Under the pieces are notes generated by a model. That model did not search any database and had not been told where the DNA came from. It saw nothing but the letters and a program-made list of their open reading frames with translations. A stretch of 64,000 nucleotides of DNA from Homalodisca vitripennis (taxonomy: Eukaryota > Arthropoda > Insecta > Hemiptera > Cicadellidae). The first letter of the stretch is position 1. Each line of letters starts with the position of its first letter. Position numbers and translations under genes: made by a program. Below, in pieces: positions 54,501 to 64,000 of the stretch. The stretch is taken from NCBI RefSeq assembly GCF_021130785.1, contig NC_060209.1:20607501-20671500 (forward strand), in the 5' to 3' direction.

Positions 54501-57500
54501 ATCGGTATTGTTGTCGCTGTTATCTTATCTTTCTCGAGAATCCTGATTACGGTAGGCCGCGCGGCATCACATGATTATTTAAGTTTTTTGCACGGTACAT
54601 AATTGCCTTTCAATTACAATTCAATTTATAATTATGCCGAAGCCCGCGCTGATGGCCGGAGGCACTCGCATTTCGGGTGGCGGAGTGTGATCAAGAATAA
54701 AAACATTTTTTTTAATAAAGAGTTTAGTTTTTGTTTGGTAATGTTTGTTTTTGTTGAATTTTTGTGTTTGGAGAAATGTAGGGGTAAAACACGGAAGTAC
54801 AACAAAGCGACGCACCAGCTGAACGGGCGGCGAGACTGCAATCACGTTATAGTCTAAGAGCCCGCGACGCCCAGACATTCGTTATTTCATAAAAGCTGAC
54901 AACTTGTCAGTATACGAGTACTATACAGGTATAAACGTACCTCGAGTATGGAGCCTGGTTCGCGGTGGCTTCGGCAGGTAACAGGTAGTAAAGGTGAGTG
55001 AAATCACAGTTTAAATTCGTAATAGTGTAAAGCTCAGTTTTTATACATTTCAACATTAAACAACGTTAGAAAGCTGCATGTGCGATGCCGGACACAGTAT
55101 AGTTCCAACCCCCTGCCAGACACCCCTAAAGTACGATTAATAAAATTAGTACTTTCGTCATATTATAAAACCTGAAATTTATTTATGTTATTAGGGGAAC
55201 TATAAAAAGATGTTTTCTCAGTTCCCAGACACGTCTTTCTATGGTTCCTTCATGCAGCCAGACACCTCAAAAGTTACTGTAGGTGCGAGCGCGAGAGATA
55301 TACATACAAGCGGGTACGAGTGAGATAGTACGTAATGTCTACGGCGATCTTTTACTGCGCATCAGCTGTCTTAACCGTTCACACTACTATGTATTCAAAC
55401 AAACGTTTGGAATATAACGCTCCATACTCGAGGTACGTTTATACCTGTATAGTACCCGTATACTGACAAGTTGTCAGCTTTTATGAAATAACGAATGTCT
55501 GGGCGTCGCGGGCTCTTGCTCTATTATCTAGACCGCTCGACTTTGACCTCTGTCTGAGGATGGGGAGGGGTTTGCGATAATACAATTCCTGTTTTATATT
55601 GACGAAATATTGTTCTAAGCTAATCTAGTAATCAGTAGAAGCAAAATGTCAAATAACGATTCATGTCTGGGTATGGTCGGTATAATCCCTAAGTACCAAA
55701 AATATACACTATATAAATAACATATATAATACTTCCAGTTTTATAAGTGAGATCTTAAGTTAGTTCAGATGCTACAAATGAGTTATGTATGGTAAATTTG
55801 CAAATACACGGCCAAAACTACTTTTTTCTCAAAAACGTCTCCATCAAGTCACATATACCACGTGAAAACACATGACGTTTTATTTGCTGAAATATTTTTT
55901 ATTAGGCTACCTATGAGTAATCATAGATTTGCATGTAGAAGGTCAAAACTTATTATAATGCAGCCGGCTATTAATATTAGACTGATGCTATTTACAGCTG
56001 TGGCTGATATTTTTAACATTAACTCACAAGATCTTCGTTGGCTATTTTCAGGAGTAGATTTGAAAATGATCAAAAAGAATTTTATATGTATATATTTGCA
56101 AATATACAATGTTGCTAAAAAAAGACGTGCATCACACAAAGGTAAAAAAATATGGTTCTTTGGAATTATAGCGACCACAGCAGTATGAAGAACACAAAAA
56201 TAAAAATTTATAGAAACAAACATGATAGAACGAAAAACAACTCTTTAATTACAAACTTACAACGATTATCAATAATTGTTAATGGGGTCAGATTCCGTTA
56301 TATGCCCCCAACGCTTAAACCTTTTTCAATGAACTTAGAACGTTATAAAAAGATGTAGTTGAGTAACAGAACTAACATTCCATCCAACTATCAATCTACA
56401 AGCATTTCCAGGTATTGTGATTGGTATTGTTGTCGCTGTTATCTTATCTTTCTCGAGAATCCCGATTACGGCAGGCCGCGCGGCATCACATGATTATTTA
56501 AGTTTTTTGCACGGTACATAATTGCCTTTCCATTACAATTCAATTTATATTTCTGATCAGCACCTCTAGAATTTGATATTTTACTGATAGGTACTATCTC
56601 GAGGGATGTTTTTCTTTCGTTGACAGCGCGGGGCAGCGGAGGCACTCGCATTTTGGGTGGCGGAGTATGATCAAAAATAAAAACAAGTTTTGTGTGTGTT
56701 TTTTTCAATAAAGAGTTTAGTTTTTGTTTGGTAATGTGTTTTTGTTGAATTTTTGTGTTTGGAGAAATGTAGGGGTAAAACACGGAAGTACAACAAAGCG
56801 ACGCACCAGCTGAACGGGCGGCGAGACTCTGCAATCACGTTATCTACTAGACCGCTCGACTTTGACCTCTGTCTGAGGATGGGCAGGGGTTTGCGATAAG
56901 ACAATTCCTGTTTTATATTGACAAAATATTGTTCTACGCTAATCTAGTAATCAGTAGAAGCTAAATGTCAAATAACGATTCATATCTGGGTGTGGTCGGT
57001 ATAATCCCAAAGTACCAAAGTTTATCTTAACATCAAAATATGTTTCAGTATTCTGTCAAAAATTACACTGATAATAAACAAACCATCCCTCCCAGTATGG
57101 CAAAAAGGTTGTTTTATTTTTTATGATTGTTAACGCAATTTTCAGTCACATTAATTGTTTATATAACAATAAATAATTTGCTTTGTTCCACAGAAACAAT
57201 TTTATCTTTTTTATCAAATTTTTTCTCTCTTCTCATATTTATAATTTAGTGTCTTTGTAATGAGTATTGTCAAAATGTCATAAAAGAATGGCAATTAAAT
57301 TTATATATTACAGTTTGTAGTATAAAATGTATTACTTGAGATGAGTAGTTTTAGTTAGTGTGAAGGAACTGATTAATCAGTATAACTTAAGGGAGCTGTG
57401 GAACAAAGTTTAGGAACTCTGCTCTAGGACATTCTTCTAGTTGTGTTATAAGTTAAATACTTAAGTTATATCATAACTAGTACAAGAGAAATATAATAAT

Positions 57501-60500
57501 TTGTTAATTGTCACATATAATTTTAGACCTATTACTAATATTAGTTATTGGTTTTATTTTTACAAGACTGTGTCATAAAGAATTAGTTTTTGTCATGGTT
57601 AGTGTAGAATGAACCTTGCCAGACATGTTGAACAAAAGAAAAAAATTTTTATCTCAACAGCAAAAACCGAACATTAAAACAAAATGAAATTACTACAATG
57701 TACATATTTTTGGTCCATATCAAATAACCATAATTTTTAAAACAAATGAATCGTAAAGTTTAACATTTTTATATAGGGGCAATATTTTTAATATGAGGTG
57801 TTTTTGCAATACTGTAATGTACTTTTATAGAATCTGTATGAAATAAAATTGCATAATTACAATTTCCACTATTTAAAATGTTTTAAATTGATAATTTTCA
57901 GAAATGTCAGAATTTTAACCATGATAATGCCTTATAAAGATTTTAAAACCCTGGATTTGGCAGCTGATAAACGATGTACGCAAACAGTGTACAGTACATA
58001 ATTATTTAAAATACTGTAGATTAAAGTAAAATATGTAGCAATGAATATTTTTTGTTCGATACAACAGGAAAGAAAATTAAATAGTATTTTGGTTTCATAT
58101 TAGCATTTTGTTTTTCGTTGCACTTAAAAACTAAAAAGTTTAAACATAAATCAGTTTGCAATTCTTTAAAATTAACTAAGTTCTTTTTTTGAAAATCCAA
58201 ACAAACAATGTGTAAAAAAGGTTCTGTGTCCATTGACGTCTGTTTTTCCTTTCATTTTGTGACAATAATAACTTTGATTTTTTAAACAAATGCTATACAA
58301 GTTTTTATACTTCTATCTTATTTAAATATCTTATACGTTATCAAAATTTTGATAAAGAAGATTACTACAGAAAGATTAATGACTAGTGGAGAAACACAAT
58401 GACTAGTCACTAGTCGTTTGCCAGATCAAGATAAAACTATTCTAACAATCATGAAAACGTGTTTAAAATGTTCTAAACTTTATTAGAACAAACAGCATTG
58501 TCACATTTTCATAACATTTCATCCTTATTGTTTATCAATTACTAGAATTTATATGTACGTTATTTCACTGGATGTACGTATGTGAAAATATTGACATCTT
58601 GTTATCGAGATATAAACATCAGCTTAAGTCAATCGATGTCTAAAAGTTGGCAACATTTTACCTGATTGGCAACAAGTAATGATTATTATAAGCACTATGA
58701 TATTATTTGCGAAACAACAGTTTTACTTTATCAATAACTAAAAATAAGATAAACCTTATGTTTACTGATTGTTTTTAGTGTTATTGTTATGATTATTAAC
58801 CATTATTTAATGTTTTATATTTTCCATAGATGGCCGAAAGGAGATTGTACATTTTGACAAAATCACCTCAAGAATCCAAAAGCTGTGCTATGGCTTGAAT
58901 CAAGATTTTGTAGATCCTGTAAGTACTATGTACAGTAGTTTTAAATTCAAATTATGTACCTCGTAGTGCCTAGGATATTATTCAGTTTTGTGCTTTTATG
59001 AAACCCCTTTTCCCCTGTCTTCAGCAATTAACGTATATGTTGCTCAAAAGCTTTATGTAGTTAGATAACAGTAGTAAACTCAGTGTAATTCATGCCTACT
59101 TACTTGGTATTCAAAGTTTTTGTGAAATAGTAGCTAGGAGGACTATAGCAGAGAATGACCAATCTTGCCTAAATGCCGTGCATCAACATCTCCTAGTTGG
59201 CGAAGACTGGTGTGTTGAACCTCGTTGTAGAGCATTATAAGTAAGGTGGTGTAGGTTACACTACACAGAATCGAGAGCAGTGGTTTGAAAGTTCTCGCAA
59301 TAAATCAATTTATTACAGGTTTTAGATGAAGAGAGATACTCCTCAATGAGATAAACAATGATCTGGAAGTATCCTCGCATAATTCAAATCTCTATGGACT
59401 GCTTCTTTGAAAAATTCTTCTTTATCAGACCTTTATGTTCTGGTAGTGCTTAATGAAGTTTCGTCATAACTGTCTAAGAACGTAACTATTAAAATAGCTG
59501 TAATCTCATTTCATAGGCTTATGGGCCATTCAAAAGTTAATGGATGTTACATCTGTACAACTTAAACAGTTTTAGTTAAAATAAATATATATATATAATT
59601 TCGAATTAATAGTGTAACAAGGTAATTTCCAACATAAATTTTCTCACTAAAGTGGTGAAATAAAATTTGATATGTAATTAACAAAAGAAAGAAATGTAAA
59701 CTGGCGTTTCGGGTGTTTGAAGAGATGGAACTAGAGTTTTGCACAGCGTATGAAAAGACTACAATTCCTACAATTCTGTGAAAAGACTAATAGTTAATTT
59801 TTCTATCTGCACTTAAGATACCATACTGAAATATAAAGTATTAATTGTGGTTTCATAATCACTTTTCTATAGAACAAGAACTTTACTGATACGAGTGTAA
59901 TTTAGTTTAAATGGTTTATATTCAAACTGAAATTTATAGTAGTTCTTTACTTTAGCTATTCTTTGTTTACTAAACAAATTTTAGATAACTTTAAAATGAT
60001 TTGGAATGAGAAATTGTAGAATCTTCTAAACTTCATACAAATGCAAATAACATGTAGGTTGTTTCATAGCGGGCAACCAAAATTTTTGGAATTAATTTAG
60101 GGCATAAAAAAGGTAAATGGAAAATTATGTTGTTTGTAACATTCATCGTTTGAGATCTATTAGGGCTATGTTGAACGGGTCAACCACAGGATATGTGGCT
60201 GGTTGTCTAAAACACCCTGAATAATCTAGTAGATTCTAAGGAATTGGTTTGCGGGTGGAAAGTTCTAGGTTGATACAATTGGCCTTCCAATAGCATGTAT
60301 AAACTATTAGTCCAGAACGCAACCACTATTTTGCTGTATATTTTACTTCTACAGTAAAATAAATTAACGTTTTATGTATGCGTTTTGGTGATTGCAGGCT
60401 GAAATAGCAATGAAGGTTATTTCCGGCCTCTACCCAGGTGTGACAACTGTTGAGTTGGATAACCTGGCTGCTGAGACTGCTGCCACTTTAACCACCAGAC

Positions 60501-62657
60501 ACCCTGATTACGCTATCCTTGCTGCACGCATTGCTGTCTCCAACCTACACAAGGAGACCAAGAAAACATTCTCAGGTCCGTCTTCCATAGTTGCCGTTGT
60601 ATTATTTCAGTGTGTCTAGCAACCTGGTAGCACATGTCACAGTTAAGAGTTATCAGTTGTTTGTTGCTCTTGGCTTGTGCAAGGGTATCTTTAAAATGGC
60701 CGTCATTTATGCGTTGACGGATTTTGTTGAAAAAATACTGTTGGAATTGTTGTGAAAATTGCACAATAGTTGGTATCTTGTACATTTTTATAACCTATGT
60801 AAAACAGCTCATGCCTATCAAAGGAAAAGTTTTAATGCTCCCGGCTTGTGCAAATGTACCTCTAAATTAGTCGTGGTCGCTTATGCATTGACAGATTTTG
60901 TAGAAACAAGTACCGTTGGAATTGTAATGCAATTGTTCAGATAGTTGGTGTCTAGTAAATATTTTGTAACTCTAGTATATTTTTTGTTATTTGGCTTTAA
61001 ACTTTTTCAAAAGACACCGTTTTGTTAATACTAAAGAAAATAACATTTTTTTTTAATTTTCCTCTTACCTATTCAAACTTATCACATCTCAAGGTTTTGT
61101 CACTCTCTTGTATCTTGTTTATATGAAATGTTACTATTCTGTAACATATATATGGAATCTAAGTAACAGTGTTGTTTGTTGGAGGCGTGTGGAGTGGTTG
61201 TTGTGGAGTGTGCAGGACGACTTGCAGGACTGCAACCACCAAACAGCTGTAGAGAAGCCTTTAGAATCCATAAGATCCTCACTGTCGTATCACTATACAT
61301 TCAAGAAACTGTGATGCATGCAGTAAGAGAGGGCCTACCAAAGCGGGGTGAAGATCATCAGTACAACCTCAGAGACACTTCTCTGTATGACCTTCCAGCC
61401 CACCGACTGTCACAGTTCGAAAAGAAGCCTACATACATCGGGAGGAAGCTTCACAACCACCTGCCATCAGAGCTGAGAGACAAAGGAGAGAATGAACTCA
61501 AACCAGCACTACACAAATGGCTTGCTGACCGCCCCTTCTACTCCATAGAAGAATTCTTTCAAAGAGCATTTGCCATTAAATTTTACAATTTGACCTTTAT
61601 ATCATTACAAAACTATATTTTGTAAAAAAAAAAACACTTTTATTGTTTACTATGATGCTACTACTGTTCTCAATGAGCATGTTAATAAAGAATTTTGTCT
61701 ATTGTCTATTGTCTATTGTGCAGTCCAGACACCCCACTTTCCACTTTACCACAAAAACTTCAGTTGCTCCAAGGAACATCTTTTTATTTTCTTCATGATA
61801 TATTATATTGGCTCCTGCCTACTTCATGTGATGATTTTTTAGACCGTTATAATCGCCATGTGTTGAATGCTTACTCTTTTTGCAAGTTAAATTAAATTGA
61901 ACCAAAATGATTATTAACATTTTTACATTTCTTATTTTGAAATGTTGTAGATGGAGCTTATATTGGTACTGATAACTTACTTACATTAAAACATAAAACC
62001 AATATTTAATACTTTTATTATTTTGTGAGGCCTTTCGATATCAAGGATATCTTCTTCAGACACATCACAAAAAGTTATTTTAAATTTCTTATTTTGGTTG
62101 TAACTAATTTTTGTCTAATTTTACACGCAGATGTGATCGACGACTTGTACAACATGGTACAAGAGTTGACCGGCCTCAAGACTCCTATGATCTCGGATGA
62201 AACGCACACCATTGTCATGGAGAATGCAGATGTTCTTAACTCTTCCATCATCTACGACAGAGATTTCAACTACAATTACTTTGGGTTTAAGGTCATTCTC
62301 ATTATTTTAGCACCATTTATGTGTATTCTTTATTTAATTCATATATAATTGCATAAATATACTCATAGAATTAAGAATATATTTGAATGTTATTTTTCTC
62401 CTACAAGTGAAAATGGTAGAGAGATGCTAGAATGTAGGTCTATTGTTTTTTTAGACTCTGGAGAGATCATACCTGCTGAAGATCAATGGGAAAGTGGTGG
62501 AGCGACCACAGCACATGTTGATGAGAGTATCAGTAGGTATACACGGCCGAGATATCCCTGCGGCCATTGAGACATACAACTACCTGTCTGAGCGGTACTT
62601 TACTCACGCTTCCCCCACGCTCTTCAGTGCAGGCACACCCAGACCACAGCTCTCCAG
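51457..62657 (+). CDS. RnrL: Ribonucleoside-diphosphate reductase large subunit, exons 1-5 (3' incomplete)
   Basis: The large (R1) subunit reduces ribonucleoside diphosphates to deoxy forms for DNA synthesis, with the small subunit RnrS, in the cytosol. Join 51457-51520, 58830-58918, 60398-60575, 62131-62291 and 62455-62657 gives 231 codons plus 2 nt. Every junction is GT-AG and keeps frame (phases 1, 0, 1, 0, 2). Exons 1-3 encode the ATP-cone allosteric domain ([63 protein letters not shown]). Exons 4-5 begin the catalytic core ([52 protein letters not shown]). The next residues would be the Ser-Cys with the redox-active Cys of the family, so the rest lies beyond the window. It has an extra lysine/proline-rich leader of about 15 residues before MFVHKRDG. 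Introns are rich in repeats. Confidence 0.95.
51521..52383 (+). other. RnrL intron 1, first part
   Basis: Start of the 7309-bp intron 1 (51521-58829). No exon or repeat recognised here. Confidence 0.6.
52384..52580 (-). repeat. Partial inverted copy of the intron-1 repeat
   Basis: The reverse complement matches 56520-56660: CATTACAATTCAATTTATA, CTGATCAGCACCTCTAGA, and GAAAGAAAAACATCCCTC on the opposite strand. It also contains a perfect hairpin GCAGCACC-TTC-GGTGCTGC at 52417-52435. It shares 'gccggaggcactcg' (reverse complement) with the copy at 54.65 kb. Confidence 0.75.
52581..54042 (+). other. RnrL intron 1, middle part
   Basis: AT-rich intron. A phrase 'cgatataaaaaaaccgg.t..gcttatc' occurs twice (about 53490 and 53610), an imperfect 117-bp spaced duplication. 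Nothing else recognised. Confidence 0.5.
54043..55700 (+). repeat. Intron-1 1-kb repeat, copy A (interrupted)
   Basis: Collinear with copy B (55949-57019) from 'cttattata.tgcagccggc' to 'agtaccaaa', apart from a 673-bp foldback element at 54851-55523 and a short difference at about 54640. It contains a shared 70-codon open frame of unknown meaning (54040-54282) and the left half of the MITE seen at 63.6 kb (54376-54580). Confidence 0.85.
54851..55523. mobile_element. Foldback/MITE-like element with 99-bp terminal inverted repeats
   Basis: Arms 54856-54954 and 55419-55517 are complementary with a single mismatch, with outer sequence AAGAGCCCGCGACGCCCAGA. The empty site in copy B (cacg-TTAT-cta) compared with copy A (TTAT at 54847-54850 and 55524-55527) shows a 4-bp duplication TTAT. 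The interior of about 460 bp has no ORF of note. A non-autonomous DNA transposon of unknown superfamily. Confidence 0.88.
55949..57019 (+). repeat. Intron-1 1-kb repeat, copy B (uninterrupted)
   Basis: Direct second copy of the 54043-55700 sequence, about 250 bp downstream. It carries 'tttctgatcagcacctctag...cgttgacagcgcggggcagc' (about 56550-56640), which copy A lacks but the inverted partial copy at 52.4 kb has. It shows the empty site of the foldback element. Confidence 0.85.
57020..58829 (+). other. RnrL intron 1, last part
   Basis: AT-rich intron ending in the acceptor ttttccatag. No exon recognised. A small palindrome GACTAGTCACTAGTC lies near 58401. Confidence 0.5.
58830..58918 (+). 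CDS. RnrL: RnrL coding exon 2
   Basis: Completes the Asp codon and encodes [20 protein letters not shown] and GLNQDFVDP, bounded by ttttccatag and gtaagt. N-terminal ATP-cone segment. Confidence 0.95.
58919..60397 (+). other. RnrL intron 2
   Basis: 1479 bp, gtaagt...attgcag. No exon or complete repeat recognised. Confidence 0.7.
60398..60575 (+). CDS. RnrL: RnrL coding exon 3
   Basis: Encodes [20 protein letters not shown] through [14 protein letters not shown] plus one base, the bulk of the ATP-cone. Acceptor gattgcag. The donor is ctcag|gtccgt, which lacks the usual purine at +3, so it is a weak but frame-keeping site. Confidence 0.95.
60660..60980 (+). repeat. Diverged tandem duplication in intron 3, period about 171 bp
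   Basis: 'ggcttgtgcaa' at 60672 recurs at 60843. Both are followed by 'gcgttgacggattttgttga...gttggaattg...agttggt' and 'gcattgacagattttgtaga...gttggaattg...agttggt'. An old local duplication. Confidence 0.7.
61170..61721 (+). mobile_element. CR1-like LINE 3' fragment in RnrL intron 3
   Basis: An open frame to 61625 encodes an ORF2 C-terminus: [83 protein letters not shown] 3'UTR with aataaa and a tail of about three TTGTCTA units (to 61721) follow. Tandem short-unit tails are typical of CR1-group LINEs. It lies in sense orientation within the intron. Only the last 150 codons remain. Confidence 0.82.
61722..62130 (+). other. RnrL intron 3, remaining part
   Basis: Intron 3 spans 60576-62130. 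After the LINE fragment it is AT-rich and ends ttacacgcag. A phrase 'cctttcgatatcaaggatatcttcttcagacac' near 62030 resembles fragments seen at arthropod retroelement ends. Confidence 0.5.
62131..62291 (+). CDS. RnrL: RnrL coding exon 4
   Basis: Completes Asp and encodes [14 protein letters not shown] through [17 protein letters not shown], the entry to the catalytic barrel. Acceptor acacgcag, donor aag|gtcatt (weak +3). Confidence 0.95.
62455..62657 (+). CDS. RnrL: RnrL coding exon 5
   Basis: Encodes TLERS-type start (T-L-E-R-S-Y-L-L-K), [40 protein letters not shown] and [12 protein letters not shown], ending within a Ser codon at ag|gtacat. Acceptor gttttttag. Intron 4 is only 163 bp (62292-62454). 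The next exon is outside the window. Confidence 0.95.
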
Positions 62658-63642
62658 GTACATGAAACGAGCCTTACTCTTAAATATTGTAAATATAAAC
62701 ATCTATAATACTGTGCAGTAATATTCACAATGCAATATTATAAATATTCATATCGCTCTTTTAAGGGAAGACCATACTGAGTATTAACAGTATATTGGCA
62801 AATTTTTGATATTTCAATTTATAACATTTTCTATCACGTTGTTTATAATAAAAAATACAAGTATTTCAGAATGATGATTCGTGCAAAAATAAAGAAAGCA
62901 GAGGAGGGGGGGGGTTATAAGTGCCCTCGATACTTCATTTTTTTTTTTTTTATTAAACTAATTACTTTAACCCTTTGAGTGCCACGCGAAGTGGTGGAGG
63001 TCATGCAGCCAGTGCCAATCATTTGTGACAGGCCATTCCCCTCAGTGCCAAGCTCTATTTTTATATTACTGCATTTTTTTACTAAAAAATTAACACCTTC
63101 CTTAAAGATTAACATAATGGGACACTTTTTGTTTTATTATTTAGGGCAAGATGCAGGCTACAAATTGAGATATATATATATATATTTTGACCAAAAATTT
63201 TAAAAAAAATTTATATTATGTGTAAACAAAAACACAAAAACAAAAAAAAAATTATTTTTTTTAAGATACAAAAAGTATTTATTTATTTTTGTTTTATGAG
63301 TTTTATGTGCCAATTTTATGTTCCCCATGTTAGTTGGAATACATGTACCAAGTTTCATAAAAATACATTTATATATAACTAAGTTTTGAATTTTTTTATA
63401 TATTGCTGCAAAATGCTGAAAACCTGTCCCAACATGCACGCTTACTCTTGTTCATGTAAAATATATTTTACTAGTTTTAAGAAATTAAATAAAGGTAGTT
63501 TATACAACTGTTATTTATTTATTAAGAACATACTTAAATTAATTACTTTGGGCTTATTTCATTAGGCCTATTATACTAAATCCTTCAAATGAAATAACTG
63601 AGTGAGTGTTTTTATCATAAGAATGAATTAATGTATTTTCGC
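62658..63642 (+). other. RnrL intron 5, first part
   Basis: AT-rich intron sequence. 'ttaaccctttgagtgccacg' near 62970 looks like the start of a piggyBac-type MITE (TTAA target plus CCCTTTGAGTGCC), but no opposite end was found. Confidence 0.45.
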
Positions 63643-64000
63643 GGTCAGATTCCGTTATATGCTCCCAACGCTTAAACTTTTTTCAATGAACTTAGAACGT
63701 CATAAAACGATGTAGTTGAGTAACAGAACTAACATTCCATCAATCAACAAGCATTTCCAGGTATAGCGATCGGTATTGTTGTCGCTGTTATCTTATCTTT
63801 CTCGAGAATCCTGATTACGGCAGGCCGCGCAGCACCAATTGCTAGTAACCAATAATTGTAATTCATTATGATCATCCGTAAATGAAAAATTAGCGTTGGG
63901 GGCATAATGTTAGTTCTGTTACTCAACTATATTGTGTTATAACGTTCTAAGTTCATTGAATAAAGTTTAAGCGTTGGGGGCATATAACGGAATCTGACCT
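63643..64000. mobile_element. MITE with about 95-bp terminal inverted repeats (reaches window edge)
   Basis: It starts GGTCAGATTCCGTTATATGC. The reverse complement of the window end reads AGGTCAGATTCCGTTATATG, and the match continues about 95 bp inwards on both sides with few mismatches. The loop of about 165 bp includes 'ttatctttctcgagaatcc'. The left half also occurs in both copies of the intron-1 repeat (54376-54580 and 56287-56490). The right flank and TSD lie outside. Confidence 0.82.

Noticed and set aside
58395..58420. Small palindrome GACTAGTCACTAGTC in RnrL intron 1
   Set aside because: Short, and without flanking structure or repeated copies in the window.
62965..63130. piggyBac-type MITE start (TTAACCCTTTGAGTGCC)
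   Set aside because: No matching inverted end with TTAA was found, and the phrase alone is too short.
1..64000. CRISPR arrays, operons, rRNA or prokaryotic insertion sequences
   Set aside because: None seen; the repeats are eukaryotic transposons and microsatellites, and genes have spliceosomal introns.

Overview
The window is animal nuclear DNA, most likely from an insect. It is AT-rich, its genes have GT-AG introns, it carries two ecdysteroid-kinase-like (EcKL/CHK) genes of a family expanded in arthropods, and it is packed with transposable elements typical of insects (BEL/Pao, Gypsy, several non-LTR clades, Penelope-like, hAT, Helitron-like). Species cannot be fixed from sequence alone. 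No operon, CRISPR array or prokaryotic feature is present.

Only three host genes can be supported. Two EcKL paralogues lie on the minus strand (coding 14124-15419 and 30546-31826). Each has one long coding exon, and each has a splice acceptor 3-4 nt before the ATG, implying a 5'UTR intron. On the plus strand the first five coding exons of the ribonucleotide reductase large subunit (RnrL) run from 51457 to 62657. The gene has a 7.3-kb first intron and continues past the right edge.

Layout: 0.15-2.4 kb is a decayed plus-strand LINE. 5.5-7.8 kb is a minus-strand LINE with an intact YADD motif. 8.2-8.7 kb holds degenerate tandem repeats. 9.8 kb is a long AT palindrome. 11.5-12.8 kb is a CpG-rich block between 20-bp direct repeats. 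14.1-15.4 kb is EcKL-1. 16.3 kb is a Penelope-like scrap. 18.3-20.0 kb is a Gypsy LTR plus primer-binding site abutting a Jockey-like LINE end. 20.9-29.3 kb is a Helitron-like repeat split by a full-length BEL/Pao element (448-bp LTRs, TSD TATGC). 30.5-31.8 kb is EcKL-2. 32.9-39.4 kb is an RTE-like LINE with a 17-bp TSD that has itself been split by a CR1-like LINE. 39.8-40.3 kb is a rearranged Helitron-like copy. 42.2 kb is a tRNA-derived SINE. 43.0-48.4 kb is a hAT inside a second, non-autonomous hAT. 51.5-62.7 kb is RnrL with its introns full of repeats, including a 1-kb direct duplication, one copy of which hosts a foldback element with 99-bp inverted repeats. 63.6-64.0 kb is a MITE reaching the right edge.

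The window therefore reads as three housekeeping or detoxification-type genes in a landscape built by nested transposition. The most informative observations are the reconstructable nesting events with target-site duplications, and the atypical catalytic motif (TQ[K/G]D in place of HGD) shared by both EcKL genes.
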